From positions 62,001-126,000 of the forward strand of contig NZ_LGHS01000072.1 in assembly GCF_001202025.1 (NCBI RefSeq): a stretch of DNA of 64,000 nt. Direction: 5' to 3'. This DNA is from Pseudorhodobacter aquimaris (GTDB lineage: Bacteria > Pseudomonadota > Alphaproteobacteria > Rhodobacterales > Rhodobacteraceae). Position numbers and translations under genes: made by a program. The notes under the pieces are model-generated. The model was given only the letters and a program-made list of their open reading frames with translations. It made no database searches and was not told where the DNA came from. This document shows, piece by piece, positions 27,297 through 37,017 of the stretch (the first letter of the stretch is position 1; each line of letters opens with the position of its first letter).

Positions 27297-29309
27297 TCAG
27301 CCCGCGTCCAGCAAGCCACGTCCCTTAAGCAAGGGTTCCACCCCAGGCATCCGCCCCCTGAACTGGGTATAAAGCGCCTCGGGGTCCTGACTGCCACCAG
27401 CCGAAAGGATGAATTTTTCAAGCTTTGCCGCGACCTCCGGATCAAAGGGATCGCCCGCCTCTTCAAAGGCGGCAAAGGCATCGGCATCCATCACCTCGGA
27501 CCACATGTAGCTGTAATACCCCGAGGAATAGCCATCACCCGAAAACACATGCGCAAAATGCGGTGTGGCGTGACGCATCCGGATCGCATGGGGAAGGCCG
27601 ATCTCGGCCAGAACCTCGGCCTGTTTTTCCATCGGGTCGGTCGGCGCAGGCCCGTCATGAAAGGCCAGATCAACCAGCGCGCTGGCCAGAAATTCAACCG
27701 TGGCAAAGCCTTGGTCATAGGTCCCCGCCGCCAGCAATCGCTCCAGCATATCGGCGGGCATCGGGGCCCCCGTTTCCACATGGCGGGCGTGTTTTTCCAG
27801 CACCTCGGGCACCTCCAGCCAATGCTCGTAAAGCTGGCTTGGCAGTTCGACAAAATCGCGCGCCACGCTGGTGCCGGAAATAAAGTCGTAAGTTACATCC
27901 GACAACATCTGATGCAGCGCGTGACCAAACTCATGGAACAAGGTGCGCGCGTCATCATAGGACAAAAGCGCAGGCTCCCCCTTGGCAAAGTTGCACACAT
28001 TGACAACGATCGGCCGGACATCGCCGCCAAGCTTGCGCTGGCTACGCATCGCCGAACACCATGCACCCGAGCGTTTTGAGCCCCGCGCGAAATAATCCCC
28101 GATAAACACCGCGACATGCTGCCCCTTGCGCGTCACCTCCCACGCCCGCGCATCTGCGTGATACAACGGCAAATCAAGCGCGCGAAACTCCAGCCCGAAC
28201 AAACGGTTGGCGCAATCGAAACAGGCGGCGATCATTGCCTCAAGCGACAAATACGGCTTCAGCACCGCCTCATCCAGATCATGCTCTGCCTTGCGGCGTT
28301 TTTCGGAATAATAGCGCCAATCCCACGCCTCAAGCGGGCCATTGACACCATCGGCCTGCATCATCGCCTCAAGCACCTTCGCGTCGGCATTTGCCTTGGC
28401 CTTGGCTGGCTCCCAGACCCGCAGCAGCAAATCACGCACGGCATCCGGCGTTTTTGCCATTTCCGGCTCCAGCTTGAAATCGGCAAAGGTGTTATAGCCC
28501 AGAAGGTTCGCGCGTTCCTCACGCAGGCGCAGCGTTTCTGCGGCGATGGCGCGGTTGTCGTTGTCATTGCCGTTCTCGCCGCGCGCCACCCAAGCGGTAT
28601 AGGCCTTTTGCCGCAACTCACGACGGGGCGAGAACTGCAAGAACGGTACAATCAATGACCGGTTGAGCGTGATCACAGGCCCTGCGACCTGTTTCTCCGC
28701 ACCCGCCGCCCGCGCCGAGGCCACTACGAAATCGGGCAGCCCCTCAAGGTCGTCCTCGGAAATTTCCATGAACCACGCGCGCTCATCCGCCAGAAGGTTC
28801 TGGCTGAAGGACGTACCCAGCACCGCCAGCCGCCCTTTGACCTCGGTCAGCCGTGCGGCCTCGGTCCCTTCCAACTGCGCACCGGCGCGGATAAACATCC
28901 GGCGGTAAAGCTCCAACACACGCAACTGTTCCGCGCCCAAGCCATCGCGGTCGCCCCACACCGCCTCAATACGGGCAAAGAGCGCCTTGTTATTGGTCAC
29001 TTCCGAGGAAAACGCGCTCAGCTTTGGCGCAAGATCACGCTGCAAGGCCTCACGCTCGGGGGTGCTATCGGCGCCGGCGAGGTTGTAAAACACACCCGCC
29101 ACACGGTCCAGATCCCCCTGCGCAAGCTCCATCGCCTCGATCACATTGGCGAAATCGGGGGCAGCGGGGTTGCGCGCAATACGGTTGATATTGGCGCGCG
29201 CGCTTTTCAGTGCGGCATCAAAGGCGGGGCCAAAATCGGCATCCTTGATCGCGTCAAAGGGCGGCATTGCGAAGTCTTCGGTCCAGTCAGACAAGAGCGG
29301 GTTGGTCAT
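27297..29309 (-). CDS. M3-family zinc oligopeptidase (dipeptidyl carboxypeptidase / oligopeptidase A type)
   Basis: The 670-residue cytoplasmic metallopeptidase has the zinc motif HEFGHALHQ near residue 458 with the downstream Glu in FVELPSQLYEHWL. The typical N-terminus MTNPLLSDWTEDFAMPPFDAI and the SGYYSYMWSEVMDADAFAAF region match Dcp/PrlC proteins. It degrades short peptides such as cleaved signal peptides. It is monocistronic; its stop lies directly against the cdhR stop, and it is divergent from mmcB. Confidence 0.93.
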   Translation of the reverse strand: MTNPLLSDWTEDFAMPPFDAIKDADFGPAFDAALKSARANINRIARNPAAPDFANVIEAMELAQGDLDRVAGVFYNLAGADSTPEREALQRDLAPKLSAFSSEVTNNKALFARIEAVWGDRDGLGAEQLRVLELYRRMFIRAGAQLEGTEAARLTEVKGRLAVLGTSFSQNLLADERAWFMEISEDDLEGLPDFVVASARAAGAEKQVAGPVITLNRSLIVPFLQFSPRRELRQKAYTAWVARGENGNDNDNRAIAAETLRLREERANLLGYNTFADFKLEPEMAKTPDAVRDLLLRVWEPAKAKANADAKVLEAMMQADGVNGPLEAWDWRYYSEKRRKAEHDLDEAVLKPYLSLEAMIAACFDCANRLFGLEFRALDLPLYHADARAWEVTRKGQHVAVFIGDYFARGSKRSGAWCSAMRSQRKLGGDVRPIVVNVCNFAKGEPALLSYDDARTLFHEFGHALHQMLSDVTYDFISGTSVARDFVELPSQLYEHWLEVPEVLEKHARHVETGAPMPADMLERLLAAGTYDQGFATVEFLASALVDLAFHDGPAPTDPMEKQAEVLAEIGLPHAIRMRHATPHFAHVFSGDGYSSGYYSYMWSEVMDADAFAAFEEAGDPFDPEVAAKLEKFILSAGGSQDPEALYTQFRGRMPGVEPLLKGRGLLDAG

Positions 29310-29406
29310 GGCGGTCTCCTTTACGCGCCACGCTACGCATCCGCGCGGCGAAGGTCCAGAGTGGAAGGGCCTTGCACGACGTTCCCGTTTCGTTCAAAAT
29401 GTCTTG

Positions 29407-29847
29407 ATGTTCGATCCCGCCATGACCCCCGGCCAGCGCCTTGCGCGTGGCACCTGCCGCCACCTCGCCGCCCTCGGCTTTGCCAGCGTCGAAGAGGTGA
29501 TCCCCACCCCGGGCCTGCGCGTCGATGTCATGGCGCTTGGCCCCAAGGGAGAGGTCTGGGTGGTCGAATGCAAATCCTCACGCGCGGATTTCATGTCGGA
29601 TGGCAAATGGCAGGGGTATCTGCCCTGGTGCGACCGGTTTTTCTGGGCGGTCGATACCACCTTTCCGGTTGAGCTTTTGCCAGATGACACCGGCCTTATC
29701 CTTGCCGATGGATATGACGCGGAGTTGGTCCGCATGGCCCCGCACAGCAAGCTTTCCGCCCCACGCCGCCGTGTGATCACGCAAATTTTCGCGCGCACGG
29801 CGGCCATGCGCCTGCGCACGTTACGCGACCCGCAAATCGGCGGTTAG
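29407..29847 (+). CDS. mmcB: MmcB-family DNA repair protein
   Basis: The 146-residue protein has a restriction-endonuclease-like pattern: LRVDVMALGPKGEVWVVECKSS, giving a D...E-x-K core, followed by DFMSDGKWQGYLPWCDRFFWAV. Caulobacter MmcB is an SOS-independent, mitomycin-C-inducible protein needed for damage repair, and these proteins are conserved in Alphaproteobacteria. The start at 29407 is the first plausible one; 29422 is possible. The stop overlaps the DUF6324 stop tail to tail by 4 bp. Confidence 0.85.
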   Translation: MFDPAMTPGQRLARGTCRHLAALGFASVEEVIPTPGLRVDVMALGPKGEVWVVECKSSRADFMSDGKWQGYLPWCDRFFWAVDTTFPVELLPDDTGLILADGYDAELVRMAPHSKLSAPRRRVITQIFARTAAMRLRTLRDPQIGG

Positions 29848-30053
29848 CGTTTTTTCTTGGAGGGTGCTGCACCCATGCTGCGCGCCGCCGCCGCCGCTGT
29901 CATCAGCTCTTCGGCAATTTCCTGCGCCTCATCTGGATCAAAATCCAGCGGCAGGTCCACGCCCTCGCCCTCTACATAAATCCGCACCATGCCAAGGCTT
30001 GTTGGCCCGATCTGCAAATTTGCGGCAACTTCGCTTTGTTTATCAATGCCCAT
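29844..30053 (-). CDS. DUF6324-type small conserved protein
   Basis: The 69-residue protein MGIDKQSEVAANLQIGPTSL has a central stretch VRIYVEGEGVDLPLDFDPDE and a short helical, Lys-rich C-terminus. I recognise it as the small alphaproteobacterial family DUF6324; no function is known. An AGGAG site precedes the ATG at 30053 with generous spacing. The upstream extension in the same frame is not conserved-looking and was excluded. Confidence 0.75.
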   Translation of the reverse strand: MGIDKQSEVAANLQIGPTSLGMVRIYVEGEGVDLPLDFDPDEAQEIAEELMTAAAAARSMGAAPSKKKR

Positions 30054-30169
30054 GGGCCTGTTTCTCCTGACCAATCCGGTTTTTATCGGCATAAACTGAA
30101 GCGTTGCGCGTGACAAGCTGTGCAAAGGGTCTTGCATTCGGTTAAAGCACAGTCTAAATCGCCCCCAGT

Positions 30170-30246
30170 GCCGCCTTAGCTCAGTTGGTTAGAGCGCTTG
30201 ATTGTGGATCAAGAGGTCCCCCGTTCGAGCCGGGGAGGTGGTACCA
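30170..30246 (+). tRNA. tRNA-His (GTG)
   Basis: A full cloverleaf is present: acceptor GCCGCCT (30170-30176) pairing with AGGTGGT, D-arm from TAGCTCAG, anticodon stem CTTGA/TCAAG with loop TTGTGGA and anticodon GTG at 30204-30206, T-arm CCCCG-TTCGAGC-CGGGG, and an encoded CCA (30244-30246). The base before G1 is T, the discriminator is A73 and position 72 is U. This lacks the G-1:C73 pair of most bacteria and matches the divergent alphaproteobacterial tRNA-His type. Confidence 0.96.
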
Positions 30247-30399
30247 TTACCCTTTATTTACAGATCAAAAACCGCTTTCAAGCGATTGCGCCTTGCTGAT
30301 TCTGCGCAGGCGGGCTTTGGCCACCTTTGGCCGAAAACACCTTGGCCCCGGACCTTGTCAGGTCTATGGTTCCGGCTTGCCAAACAGGAACCAAAGAAT

Positions 30400-32724
30400 A
30401 TGACCCCTGATCTTGCCGCCCGTCTCAACCGCCTTATTGCCAGCGAAATCAACGCCACCCCCGGGCAGGTCGCCTCTGCCGTGGAGCTGTTGGACGGCGG
30501 GGCCACCGTGCCATTTGTCGCCCGCTACCGCAAAGAGGTGACGGGGGGGCTGGATGATACCCAGCTACGCAACCTGTCCGAACGGCTGTCCTATCTGCGT
30601 GAAATGGAGGCGCGGCGCGCAACGATTCTGGCCTCGATCAAGGATCAGGGCAAGCTGACCGATGATCTGACCGCCAGCCTGACCAAGGCCACCACCAAGG
30701 CCGAGCTGGAAGATATTTACCTGCCCTACAAGCCCAAGCGCCGCACCCGCGCGATGATTGCCCGCGAAAACGGTCTTGGCCCGCTGGCCGAGGCTATCTT
30801 GGCCGATCGCAATGCCGATCCCCAAACGCTTGCCACTGCCTATGTCAATGACAAGGTCGCCGATACCAAAGCCGCCCTTGAAGGTGCGCGCGACATCATC
30901 GCCGAGGGGCTGGCCGAGAATGCCACGCTTTTGGGCAAGCTGCGCAACCATATGAAATCCGTGGGCCGTCTGGTCGCCACCGTCGTTGCCGACAAAGAGG
31001 CCGAAGGCGCCAAGTTTTCCGATTACTTCGCCCATTCGGAGCCGTGGCATTCCGCCCCCTCACACCGCGTTTTGGCGATGCTGCGCGGCCGCAACGAGGG
31101 GTTTCTGACCTTGGACCTTGAGGTGGACCCGGACGCCCCGCGCGGCCAATCCCCCTGTGAGGCGACCTGCGGTGCGGCGTTGCAGGCCGCAGGCCAAGTC
31201 AAGGGGGATATCTGGCTGCGCGAGGTCGCGGCCTGGGCATGGCGGATCAAGATCAAGACCTCGCTGACGCTGGATCTGATGGGCGATCTGCGTGACCGTG
31301 CCGAGGCCGAGGCGATCCGCGTCTTTGCCCGCAACCTCAAGGATCTTCTGCTGGCGGCCCCTGCGGGGGGGCGTGCCACGATGGGGCTTGATCCGGGGAT
31401 ACGGACGGGGGTGAAAGTGGCCGTGGTCGATGCGACGGGCAAGCTCTTGGCCACCGATACTGTTTACCCGTTCCAGCCGAAAAACGAGCTGCGCGCCGCA
31501 CAGGTGACAATCGCGCAACTGATCGGCAAGCATGGTGTGGGCCTCATTGCCATCGGCAATGGCACCGCCAGCCGCGAGACCGAAAAGATGGTCGCCGATA
31601 TGCTGAACGTGCTGCCCGCCACAGTGAAAAAACCAACCAAGGTAATTGTCTCCGAGGCAGGCGCGTCGGTCTATTCCGCATCGGAACTGGCCGCGCGCGA
31701 ATTTCCCGATCTGGATGTGTCCCTGCGCGGGGCGGTTTCCATCGCCCGCCGTCTCCAAGACCCGCTGGCCGAACTGGTCAAGATCGAGCCCAAAGCCATC
31801 GGCGTCGGCCAGTATCAGCATGACGTGGACCAGCACCGCCTTGGCCGCTCGCTTGAGGCCGTGGTCGAGGATGCCGTGAACGCGGTAGGGGTTGACCTGA
31901 ACACCGCCTCGGCCCCGCTTTTGGCGCGGGTGTCGGGTGTCGGGCCGGGGCTGGCCGATGCGATCGTTGCCCACCGCGATGCCAATGGCCCCTTTGCCAA
32001 ACGCCGCGACCTGTTGAAAGTTGCGCGCCTTGGGCCAAAAGCCTTTGAACAGGCGGCGGGGTTCTTGCGTATTTCAGGCGGGGCGGAACCGCTTGATGCC
32101 TCATCGGTCCACCCCGAGGCCTATGACGTGGCGCGCAAGATCGTTGCCGCCTGTGGCCGCGATCTGCGCGAGGTGATGGGATCACCGAAACTGGCTCAGC
32201 TTGACCCGATGCATTTTGTCGATGACCGCTTTGGCCTGCCCACCATCAAGGATATTCTGGCCGAGCTGGAAAAACCCGGCCGCGACCCGCGGCCCGAGTT
32301 CAAGACCGCAAGCTTTGCCGAGGGCGTCGATGACATCAAAGACCTCAAACCCGGCATGATGCTGGAAGGCACGGTAACCAATGTCGCGGCCTTCGGGGCC
32401 TTTGTCGATATAGGTGTGCATCAGGACGGGCTGGTGCATGTCAGCCAGCTTGCCGATAAATTCGTGTCCGACCCGCATGAGGTGGTAAAGGCCGGTGATG
32501 TGGTCAAGGTGCGGGTGGTTGAGGTGGATGTGCCACGCAAGCGTATCGGGCTGACCATGAAGAAAGACAGCGGCGAGGCCCGCGAAAAAGCCGCCGAACG
32601 AGGCAAACGCCCCACAGGCGGCCCGCAAAAAGCCCCGCCCAAAGCCGCGCAAATGCAATCAGCGCCCAAGGCGACAACGGCAAATCCTTTTGCCGATGCG
32701 CTACGCGGCAAGTTCGGAAAATGA
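30400..32724 (+). CDS. tex: Tex family transcription accessory / RNA-binding protein
   Basis: Tex is a cytoplasmic nucleic-acid-binding protein linked to transcription. The 774-residue protein shows the whole Tex order: helical N-terminal domain ([19 protein letters not shown]), YqgF-like RNase-H fold ([18 protein letters not shown]), the [20 protein letters not shown] motif, helix-hairpin-helix pairs ([20 protein letters not shown]) and a C-terminal S1 domain ([20 protein letters not shown]). A Lys/Ala-rich tail follows. The start at 30400 has AGGA upstream; a longer frame that begins inside the tRNA is rejected. Confidence 0.95.
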   Translation: MTPDLAARLNRLIASEINATPGQVASAVELLDGGATVPFVARYRKEVTGGLDDTQLRNLSERLSYLREMEARRATILASIKDQGKLTDDLTASLTKATTKAELEDIYLPYKPKRRTRAMIARENGLGPLAEAILADRNADPQTLATAYVNDKVADTKAALEGARDIIAEGLAENATLLGKLRNHMKSVGRLVATVVADKEAEGAKFSDYFAHSEPWHSAPSHRVLAMLRGRNEGFLTLDLEVDPDAPRGQSPCEATCGAALQAAGQVKGDIWLREVAAWAWRIKIKTSLTLDLMGDLRDRAEAEAIRVFARNLKDLLLAAPAGGRATMGLDPGIRTGVKVAVVDATGKLLATDTVYPFQPKNELRAAQVTIAQLIGKHGVGLIAIGNGTASRETEKMVADMLNVLPATVKKPTKVIVSEAGASVYSASELAAREFPDLDVSLRGAVSIARRLQDPLAELVKIEPKAIGVGQYQHDVDQHRLGRSLEAVVEDAVNAVGVDLNTASAPLLARVSGVGPGLADAIVAHRDANGPFAKRRDLLKVARLGPKAFEQAAGFLRISGGAEPLDASSVHPEAYDVARKIVAACGRDLREVMGSPKLAQLDPMHFVDDRFGLPTIKDILAELEKPGRDPRPEFKTASFAEGVDDIKDLKPGMMLEGTVTNVAAFGAFVDIGVHQDGLVHVSQLADKFVSDPHEVVKAGDVVKVRVVEVDVPRKRIGLTMKKDSGEAREKAAERGKRPTGGPQKAPPKAAQMQSAPKATTANPFADALRGKFGK

Positions 32725-32726
32725 CG

Positions 32727-33623
32727 CTACCGGGCGGCGGGCTTATGCCGGGCCAGCCGCCCCAGACCCCGCGCGCCGCCGTGGCGCGCCACCGCAGCAC
32801 TTGCGGTATACGCCCCCGCATCCAGACAATCCGCCAGCCCTGCGCCAAAAAGCCAGCGGTCCAGAAAGCCTGCGTTGAAGGCGTCCCCCGCCCCCACGGT
32901 ATCAACCACCTCGGTGATATAGGCGGGACGGTGGATCGACCCTTTGGCCGAAAAAGCCCGCGCACCGGCGGCCCCCTCCTTGACCACAACCAAGGGGGCC
33001 AGGTGTTCGTAGCCCGCCAGCATATCCGCCTCGGCGCGATTTGGGAAAAAGACGTCAATGCCCTGCATGATCGCCGCCAGACCATCACGGGCCAGAACCT
33101 CCGCATCCCATGAACAATCCAGCGAAATCGTCATCCCCGCCGCCTTGGCCCGCGCAATCACCTGCGGGCTTTCGACAAGGCTTGCCAGCTCACCTATATG
33201 CAGATGATCCCATGCGCCGCTGTCAATGGCGGCACCCAAAGTGTCGGGAAAGGCGGGCCCTGCACGGCGCGTGACAAAGGCGCGGTCGCCGCCCAGGATC
33301 ATTGCCACAGTGATCTGCGGGTCAACCCCCGGTGCGGCTAGGCTGCATGCGCCCAGATCAAGCCCCGCATTACCCAGTTCGGTTGCGATTGCGCCCGCGA
33401 AAGGTTCAGCGGGCAGAACCGCAGCCAGCCCCGCCGCACGCCCCAGCGCCGCAAGATAGGCCGCCGTGATATAGGCCCCGCCCCCCGCTGCCAACACAAG
33501 ACCGTTTGCATAAACCTCTTGGCCCGGCGCGGGCACGCAGGGCAGGCCCGACATCACGATGTCACAATAAAGTCTGCCTGTGCAAAGCACTCGCTTGCCC
33601 CATGATGCCGGTTGCGTGCTCAT
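32727..33623 (-). CDS. PfkB-family carbohydrate kinase
   Basis: The 298-residue ribokinase-fold protein has LAAGGGAYITAAYLAALG near the N-terminus and the PfkB signature 2 VVDTVGAGDAFNAGF with catalytic Asp. It is expected to phosphorylate a sugar or nucleoside with ATP. The start at 33623 overlaps the ABC ATPase stop by ATGA, so it is the last gene of the import operon. Its substrate is presumably the sugar part of the imported compound. It also ends 2 bp from the convergent tex stop. Ribokinase, KDG kinase and fructosamine-type kinases share these motifs and cannot be separated here. Confidence 0.87.
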   Translation of the reverse strand: MSTQPASWGKRVLCTGRLYCDIVMSGLPCVPAPGQEVYANGLVLAAGGGAYITAAYLAALGRAAGLAAVLPAEPFAGAIATELGNAGLDLGACSLAAPGVDPQITVAMILGGDRAFVTRRAGPAFPDTLGAAIDSGAWDHLHIGELASLVESPQVIARAKAAGMTISLDCSWDAEVLARDGLAAIMQGIDVFFPNRAEADMLAGYEHLAPLVVVKEGAAGARAFSAKGSIHRPAYITEVVDTVGAGDAFNAGFLDRWLFGAGLADCLDAGAYTASAAVARHGGARGLGRLARHKPAAR

Positions 33624-34663
33624 GTGATCGCCTCCCCATCCGCGCCGAAAAGATGCAGGTTCGCCGGATCGACCGTTAGCTGAACCACAGCCCCCAGCGC
33701 GGGCGGGTTGCGCCCATCGGCATGGGCGACCACCTCTTGCCCATCGATATCGACATAGACAAGCGTCTCGGACCCCAGCGGCTCCAGCAGGGTGATACGG
33801 CCCGAAAAACAGCCCTTGTCTTGTGTTACGCAAAGATCATCAGGGCGAATACCTACCGTCATTGCCCCCGTACGGCCGGTTTCACGCGCAATCATTGTGC
33901 CGCCCACCTCAAGGCCACCCGCCACCGCCCGGCCCGGCATCAGGTTCATCGAGGGCGCGCCGATGAATTGCGCCACAAAGATATTGGCAGGCTGGTGGAA
34001 CACCTCGGCGGGGGTGCCGATTTGCTGGATATGGCCATCCTTCATGATCACGATCCGGTCGGCCATCGTCATCGCCTCTACCTGATCATGGGTGACAAAG
34101 ATGATCGTGGTGCCGACCCTTTGGTGTAGCTTCTTTATCTCCAGCCGCATCTGACTGCGCAATTGGGCATCGAGGTTCGACAGCGGCTCATCAAAAAGGA
34201 ACACCGCCGGATCGCGCACCATCGCGCGCCCGATCGCCACCCGCTGACGTTGCCCGCCCGAAAGCTGGGCGGGCTTGCGGTCCAGATATTCGGTCATCGA
34301 CAGGATCGCCGCGACCTCTTCGATCCGCTGTTCCCGCTCGGGTTTGGACAGCGAGGAGGTCCGCAGGCCAAAGCCGATATTCTTGCGCACCGACATATGC
34401 GGATAGATCGCGTAATTCTGGAACACCATTGCGATGTCGCGGTCTTTGGGTTCCAGATGGTTGACGGTGCGCCCGCCGATCTGCACCTCGCCGCTGGTCA
34501 CATCCTCCAGCCCCGCGATGATCCGCAAGGTCGTGGATTTGCCGCATCCCGAAGGCCCGACAAAGACGACAAACTCGCCATCTGCCACCTCAAGGTTGAT
34601 GCCGTGCAAGACCTCTGCCTTGCCATACGCCTTGACCAGATTGTGCAGGGTAACTGTCGCCAT
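33620..34663 (-). CDS. carbohydrate ABC transporter ATP-binding protein (UgpC/MalK-like)
   Basis: The 347-residue ATPase has Walker [11 protein letters not shown], signature [16 protein letters not shown], Walker [17 protein letters not shown] and a C-terminal TOBE-type regulatory domain (MTVGIRPDDLCVTQ). It powers the two neighbouring MalF/MalG-type permeases. It is only 3 bp after the lyase stop and overlaps the kinase start, so the genes form one operon. Confidence 0.94.
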   Translation of the reverse strand: MATVTLHNLVKAYGKAEVLHGINLEVADGEFVVFVGPSGCGKSTTLRIIAGLEDVTSGEVQIGGRTVNHLEPKDRDIAMVFQNYAIYPHMSVRKNIGFGLRTSSLSKPEREQRIEEVAAILSMTEYLDRKPAQLSGGQRQRVAIGRAMVRDPAVFLFDEPLSNLDAQLRSQMRLEIKKLHQRVGTTIIFVTHDQVEAMTMADRIVIMKDGHIQQIGTPAEVFHQPANIFVAQFIGAPSMNLMPGRAVAGGLEVGGTMIARETGRTGAMTVGIRPDDLCVTQDKGCFSGRITLLEPLGSETLVYVDIDGQEVVAHADGRNPPALGAVVQLTVDPANLHLFGADGEAIT

Positions 34664-34666
34664 AGG

Positions 34667-36154
34667 TTACTCCTTCAACAAGGCATTGAAAGCGGCATCA
34701 AGGGCGGTTTGCGCATTGGTCACCCGCTCATGGCCCAGCCGGCCAATCTGACAGCATTCGGCCAGTTCATATTCATACTGCAAAAATGCCTCATCCAGCG
34801 CCGCAGGTGCCGGCCCACCAAAGCGGTCACGCCGCGCGATGAAACCTTGCACGCTGACCGCATCGGCAAAGCCCGCCGCATCCATCCCCGTCGCGCGCCC
34901 CAGCTGCGCGGTAAAGGCGGCGGTAAAGGGGGCAAACCCTTGGGCCAAAGGCACGCCGCGCGCAATCACGTCCCTTGCAGTTTCTGCGGCCACCTCATGC
35001 GCCTGACGAAAGCTGAGCCCCTCATCGCGCACCAAAGTATCGGCCAGCTCGGTCACAGTCACACAGGCCGCATCCATATTTGCCGCCACCCTATCGGCGC
35101 GGATCGAACAGGCCGGGATCAGCGCACGCATCAACGTCAGCACCCGCTCGGCGCTGGCAAAGGCGGCATAGCCTGCGACCTGCACCTCTCCCTCGCTGTC
35201 ATTCATATCCGTAAAGGGCGTGTTATGCATGGTGTTGACCACCGCATCACAGCGCCCCACCGTCATGCTGGCCAGATGGCGCAAATGCTCTATCGGGACC
35301 GGATTGCGCTTTTGCGGCATGATCGAGGATATCTGCACCATCGAGTTCGGGACATAAAGCTGACCGACCTCAAAGGCGCTCCAGAATTGCATATCCTGAA
35401 TGACGCGACCAAGGTGCAAGAACACCAGCTTTATCGCGGAATAAAGCCCCGTCACGTAATCCACACTGGCGATACAGCCATAAGAATTGCGCAAAGGGGC
35501 GGAAAACCCCAAAAGATCCGCCATACGGTGCCGGTTGACCGCAAAGCCCGAGGTGGTGATCGCCGCCGCCCCCATCGGGCAATGGTCAAGCACCTCGCGG
35601 GCATCACACAACCGCTGGCCATCGCGGATCAACACCTCGATCACAGCGGCAAGGTAGTGACCATAGGTGGTGGGCTGGGCCGGCTGCCCGTGGGTATAGG
35701 CCACAATCGGAGTATCGCGTTCTCGCCGCGCCGTCGCAACCAATGCCAACGCCAGGTCCATGGTTTGTGTCAGTAAACCCTTGGCCTTTTCACGCAAAAC
35801 CATTTTAAAAACCGTATGATCCATGTCGTTGCGCGACCGCGCCGTATGCAATGCCCCCGCCACATCCGGGCCAAGACGGCGTTTCAGCTCTGCCTCGACC
35901 AAAAAGAAATAATCCTCATATTCGCCGATATATTCCAGTGTGGACAGATCAACCCCGGCATCGATATCCACCAGCGCGCGGGCAATTTTACCGGCCACAT
36001 CCCGCGCCAAAATACCCTCTTCGGCCAGCATCACCAGATGGGCGCGGTTGATTGCACGCACGCTTGGGGCATAGTAATGCTTGGCGGCGTCAAACAGGGG
36101 GGTCAGCACCGTATCGCGGTAAGCTGGATCGGGAAATTTTGTTGTGTCGGTCAT
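34667..36154 (-). CDS. argininosuccinate-lyase-like enzyme of unknown substrate
   Basis: The 495-residue protein belongs to the aspartase/fumarase superfamily. It has TARSRNDMDHTV (105-116), THGQPAQPTT (154-163) and the catalytic flexible loop SSIMPQKRNPVP (276-287, Ser277). Superfamily enzymes release fumarate from N- or O-succinyl compounds. The 154-163 motif differs from the HxQRAQP pattern expected in true ArgH, and the gene sits inside a sugar importer operon rather than with arginine genes. I infer a catabolic lyase acting on an aspartate conjugate. EDDS lyase is a precedent for an ArgH relative with another substrate. It overlaps the MalG-like permease by 4 bp. Confidence 0.8.
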   Translation of the reverse strand: MTDTTKFPDPAYRDTVLTPLFDAAKHYYAPSVRAINRAHLVMLAEEGILARDVAGKIARALVDIDAGVDLSTLEYIGEYEDYFFLVEAELKRRLGPDVAGALHTARSRNDMDHTVFKMVLREKAKGLLTQTMDLALALVATARRERDTPIVAYTHGQPAQPTTYGHYLAAVIEVLIRDGQRLCDAREVLDHCPMGAAAITTSGFAVNRHRMADLLGFSAPLRNSYGCIASVDYVTGLYSAIKLVFLHLGRVIQDMQFWSAFEVGQLYVPNSMVQISSIMPQKRNPVPIEHLRHLASMTVGRCDAVVNTMHNTPFTDMNDSEGEVQVAGYAAFASAERVLTLMRALIPACSIRADRVAANMDAACVTVTELADTLVRDEGLSFRQAHEVAAETARDVIARGVPLAQGFAPFTAAFTAQLGRATGMDAAGFADAVSVQGFIARRDRFGGPAPAALDEAFLQYEYELAECCQIGRLGHERVTNAQTALDAAFNALLKE

Positions 36155-37017
36155 CCTTTAAGCCCCGCCATGGCAACACCGCGAATGATGTAGCGTTGAA
36201 AGATTAGAAATACGATCAGCGTCGGGATCGTGGCAAGTGCTGCACCCGTCATGATCAACTCCCACTCCACCGCTTGTTCCACGCTAAAGGTGGTAAGGCC
36301 CACAGGCAGCGTGTAAAGTTCCTGGCTGTTGGTCACGATCAGCGGCCAAAGGAACGCGGTCCAATTGCCCAGAAATACGAATATCGCCAAGGCACTCAGC
36401 GCAGGCGCCACCAAAGGCAGGGCCACCGACCACCAGATCTGGAACTCGTTCAGCCCGTCAATCCGCGCCGCCTCCAGAAAGTCATCGGGCACTGTTTCAA
36501 AGAACTGTTTCATCAGGAATGTGCCAAAGGCCGTCATGACGCCGGGGAACATGATCCCCCAGTAACTATCCAGCCAGCCAAGGCTTTTTGACATCAGATA
36601 CCACGGGATCACCAGCATTTCCGTGGGGATCATCAGTGTCGACAGGATGGCGATGAACACGAATGTCCGCCCGCGAAAGGTGAACTTGCACAGCGCATAG
36701 CCCACCAATGCATCGAAAAATACCGCCGAGATCGTCGTCAGCGTGGCGATCAGCAGCGAGTTCCCGAACCAGCGCAAAAACCGCCCGTCCGACAGAACAT
36801 AGGTGTAATTCTCAAACGTCGGCTCGGTCGGGATGATGTTGAGGTCGTACATCTCGAACGGATATTTGATCGAGGCCGAGAGCATATAGACAATCGGCAT
36901 CACCATCACAATCGCGCCCATCGCCAGCAAGGTCCAGCGCAGCACGGCATAGGGATCACGCGGGCCTTTGGCGGGCTTGCGCATCAGGCTTTGGGAACTG
37001 ACCCTGATCTCGCTCAT
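36151..37017 (-). CDS. carbohydrate ABC transporter permease (MalG-like)
   Basis: The 288-residue inner-membrane subunit has an N-terminal helix (LLAMGAIVMVMPIVYML), the permease core and the coupling-loop motif FLEAARIDGLNEFQIWWSVALPL. It is followed by the C-terminal ...RYIIRGVAMAGLKG typical of CUT1 permeases. It overlaps both neighbours by 4 bp, so stoichiometric translation is likely. Confidence 0.94.
   Translation of the reverse strand: MSEIRVSSQSLMRKPAKGPRDPYAVLRWTLLAMGAIVMVMPIVYMLSASIKYPFEMYDLNIIPTEPTFENYTYVLSDGRFLRWFGNSLLIATLTTISAVFFDALVGYALCKFTFRGRTFVFIAILSTLMIPTEMLVIPWYLMSKSLGWLDSYWGIMFPGVMTAFGTFLMKQFFETVPDDFLEAARIDGLNEFQIWWSVALPLVAPALSALAIFVFLGNWTAFLWPLIVTNSQELYTLPVGLTTFSVEQAVEWELIMTGAALATIPTLIVFLIFQRYIIRGVAMAGLKG

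Noticed and set aside
30202-30399. N-terminal extension of Tex beginning inside tRNA-His
   Set aside because: It overlaps a well-formed tRNA, and the conserved Tex sequence with a ribosome site begins at 30400.
34163-35776. Long plus-strand frame (537 codons) opposite the ArgH-like lyase and ABC ATPase
   Set aside because: Composition is His/Arg/Gln-rich, with no domain, and it is antisense to two certain genes; typical of GC-rich shadow frames.
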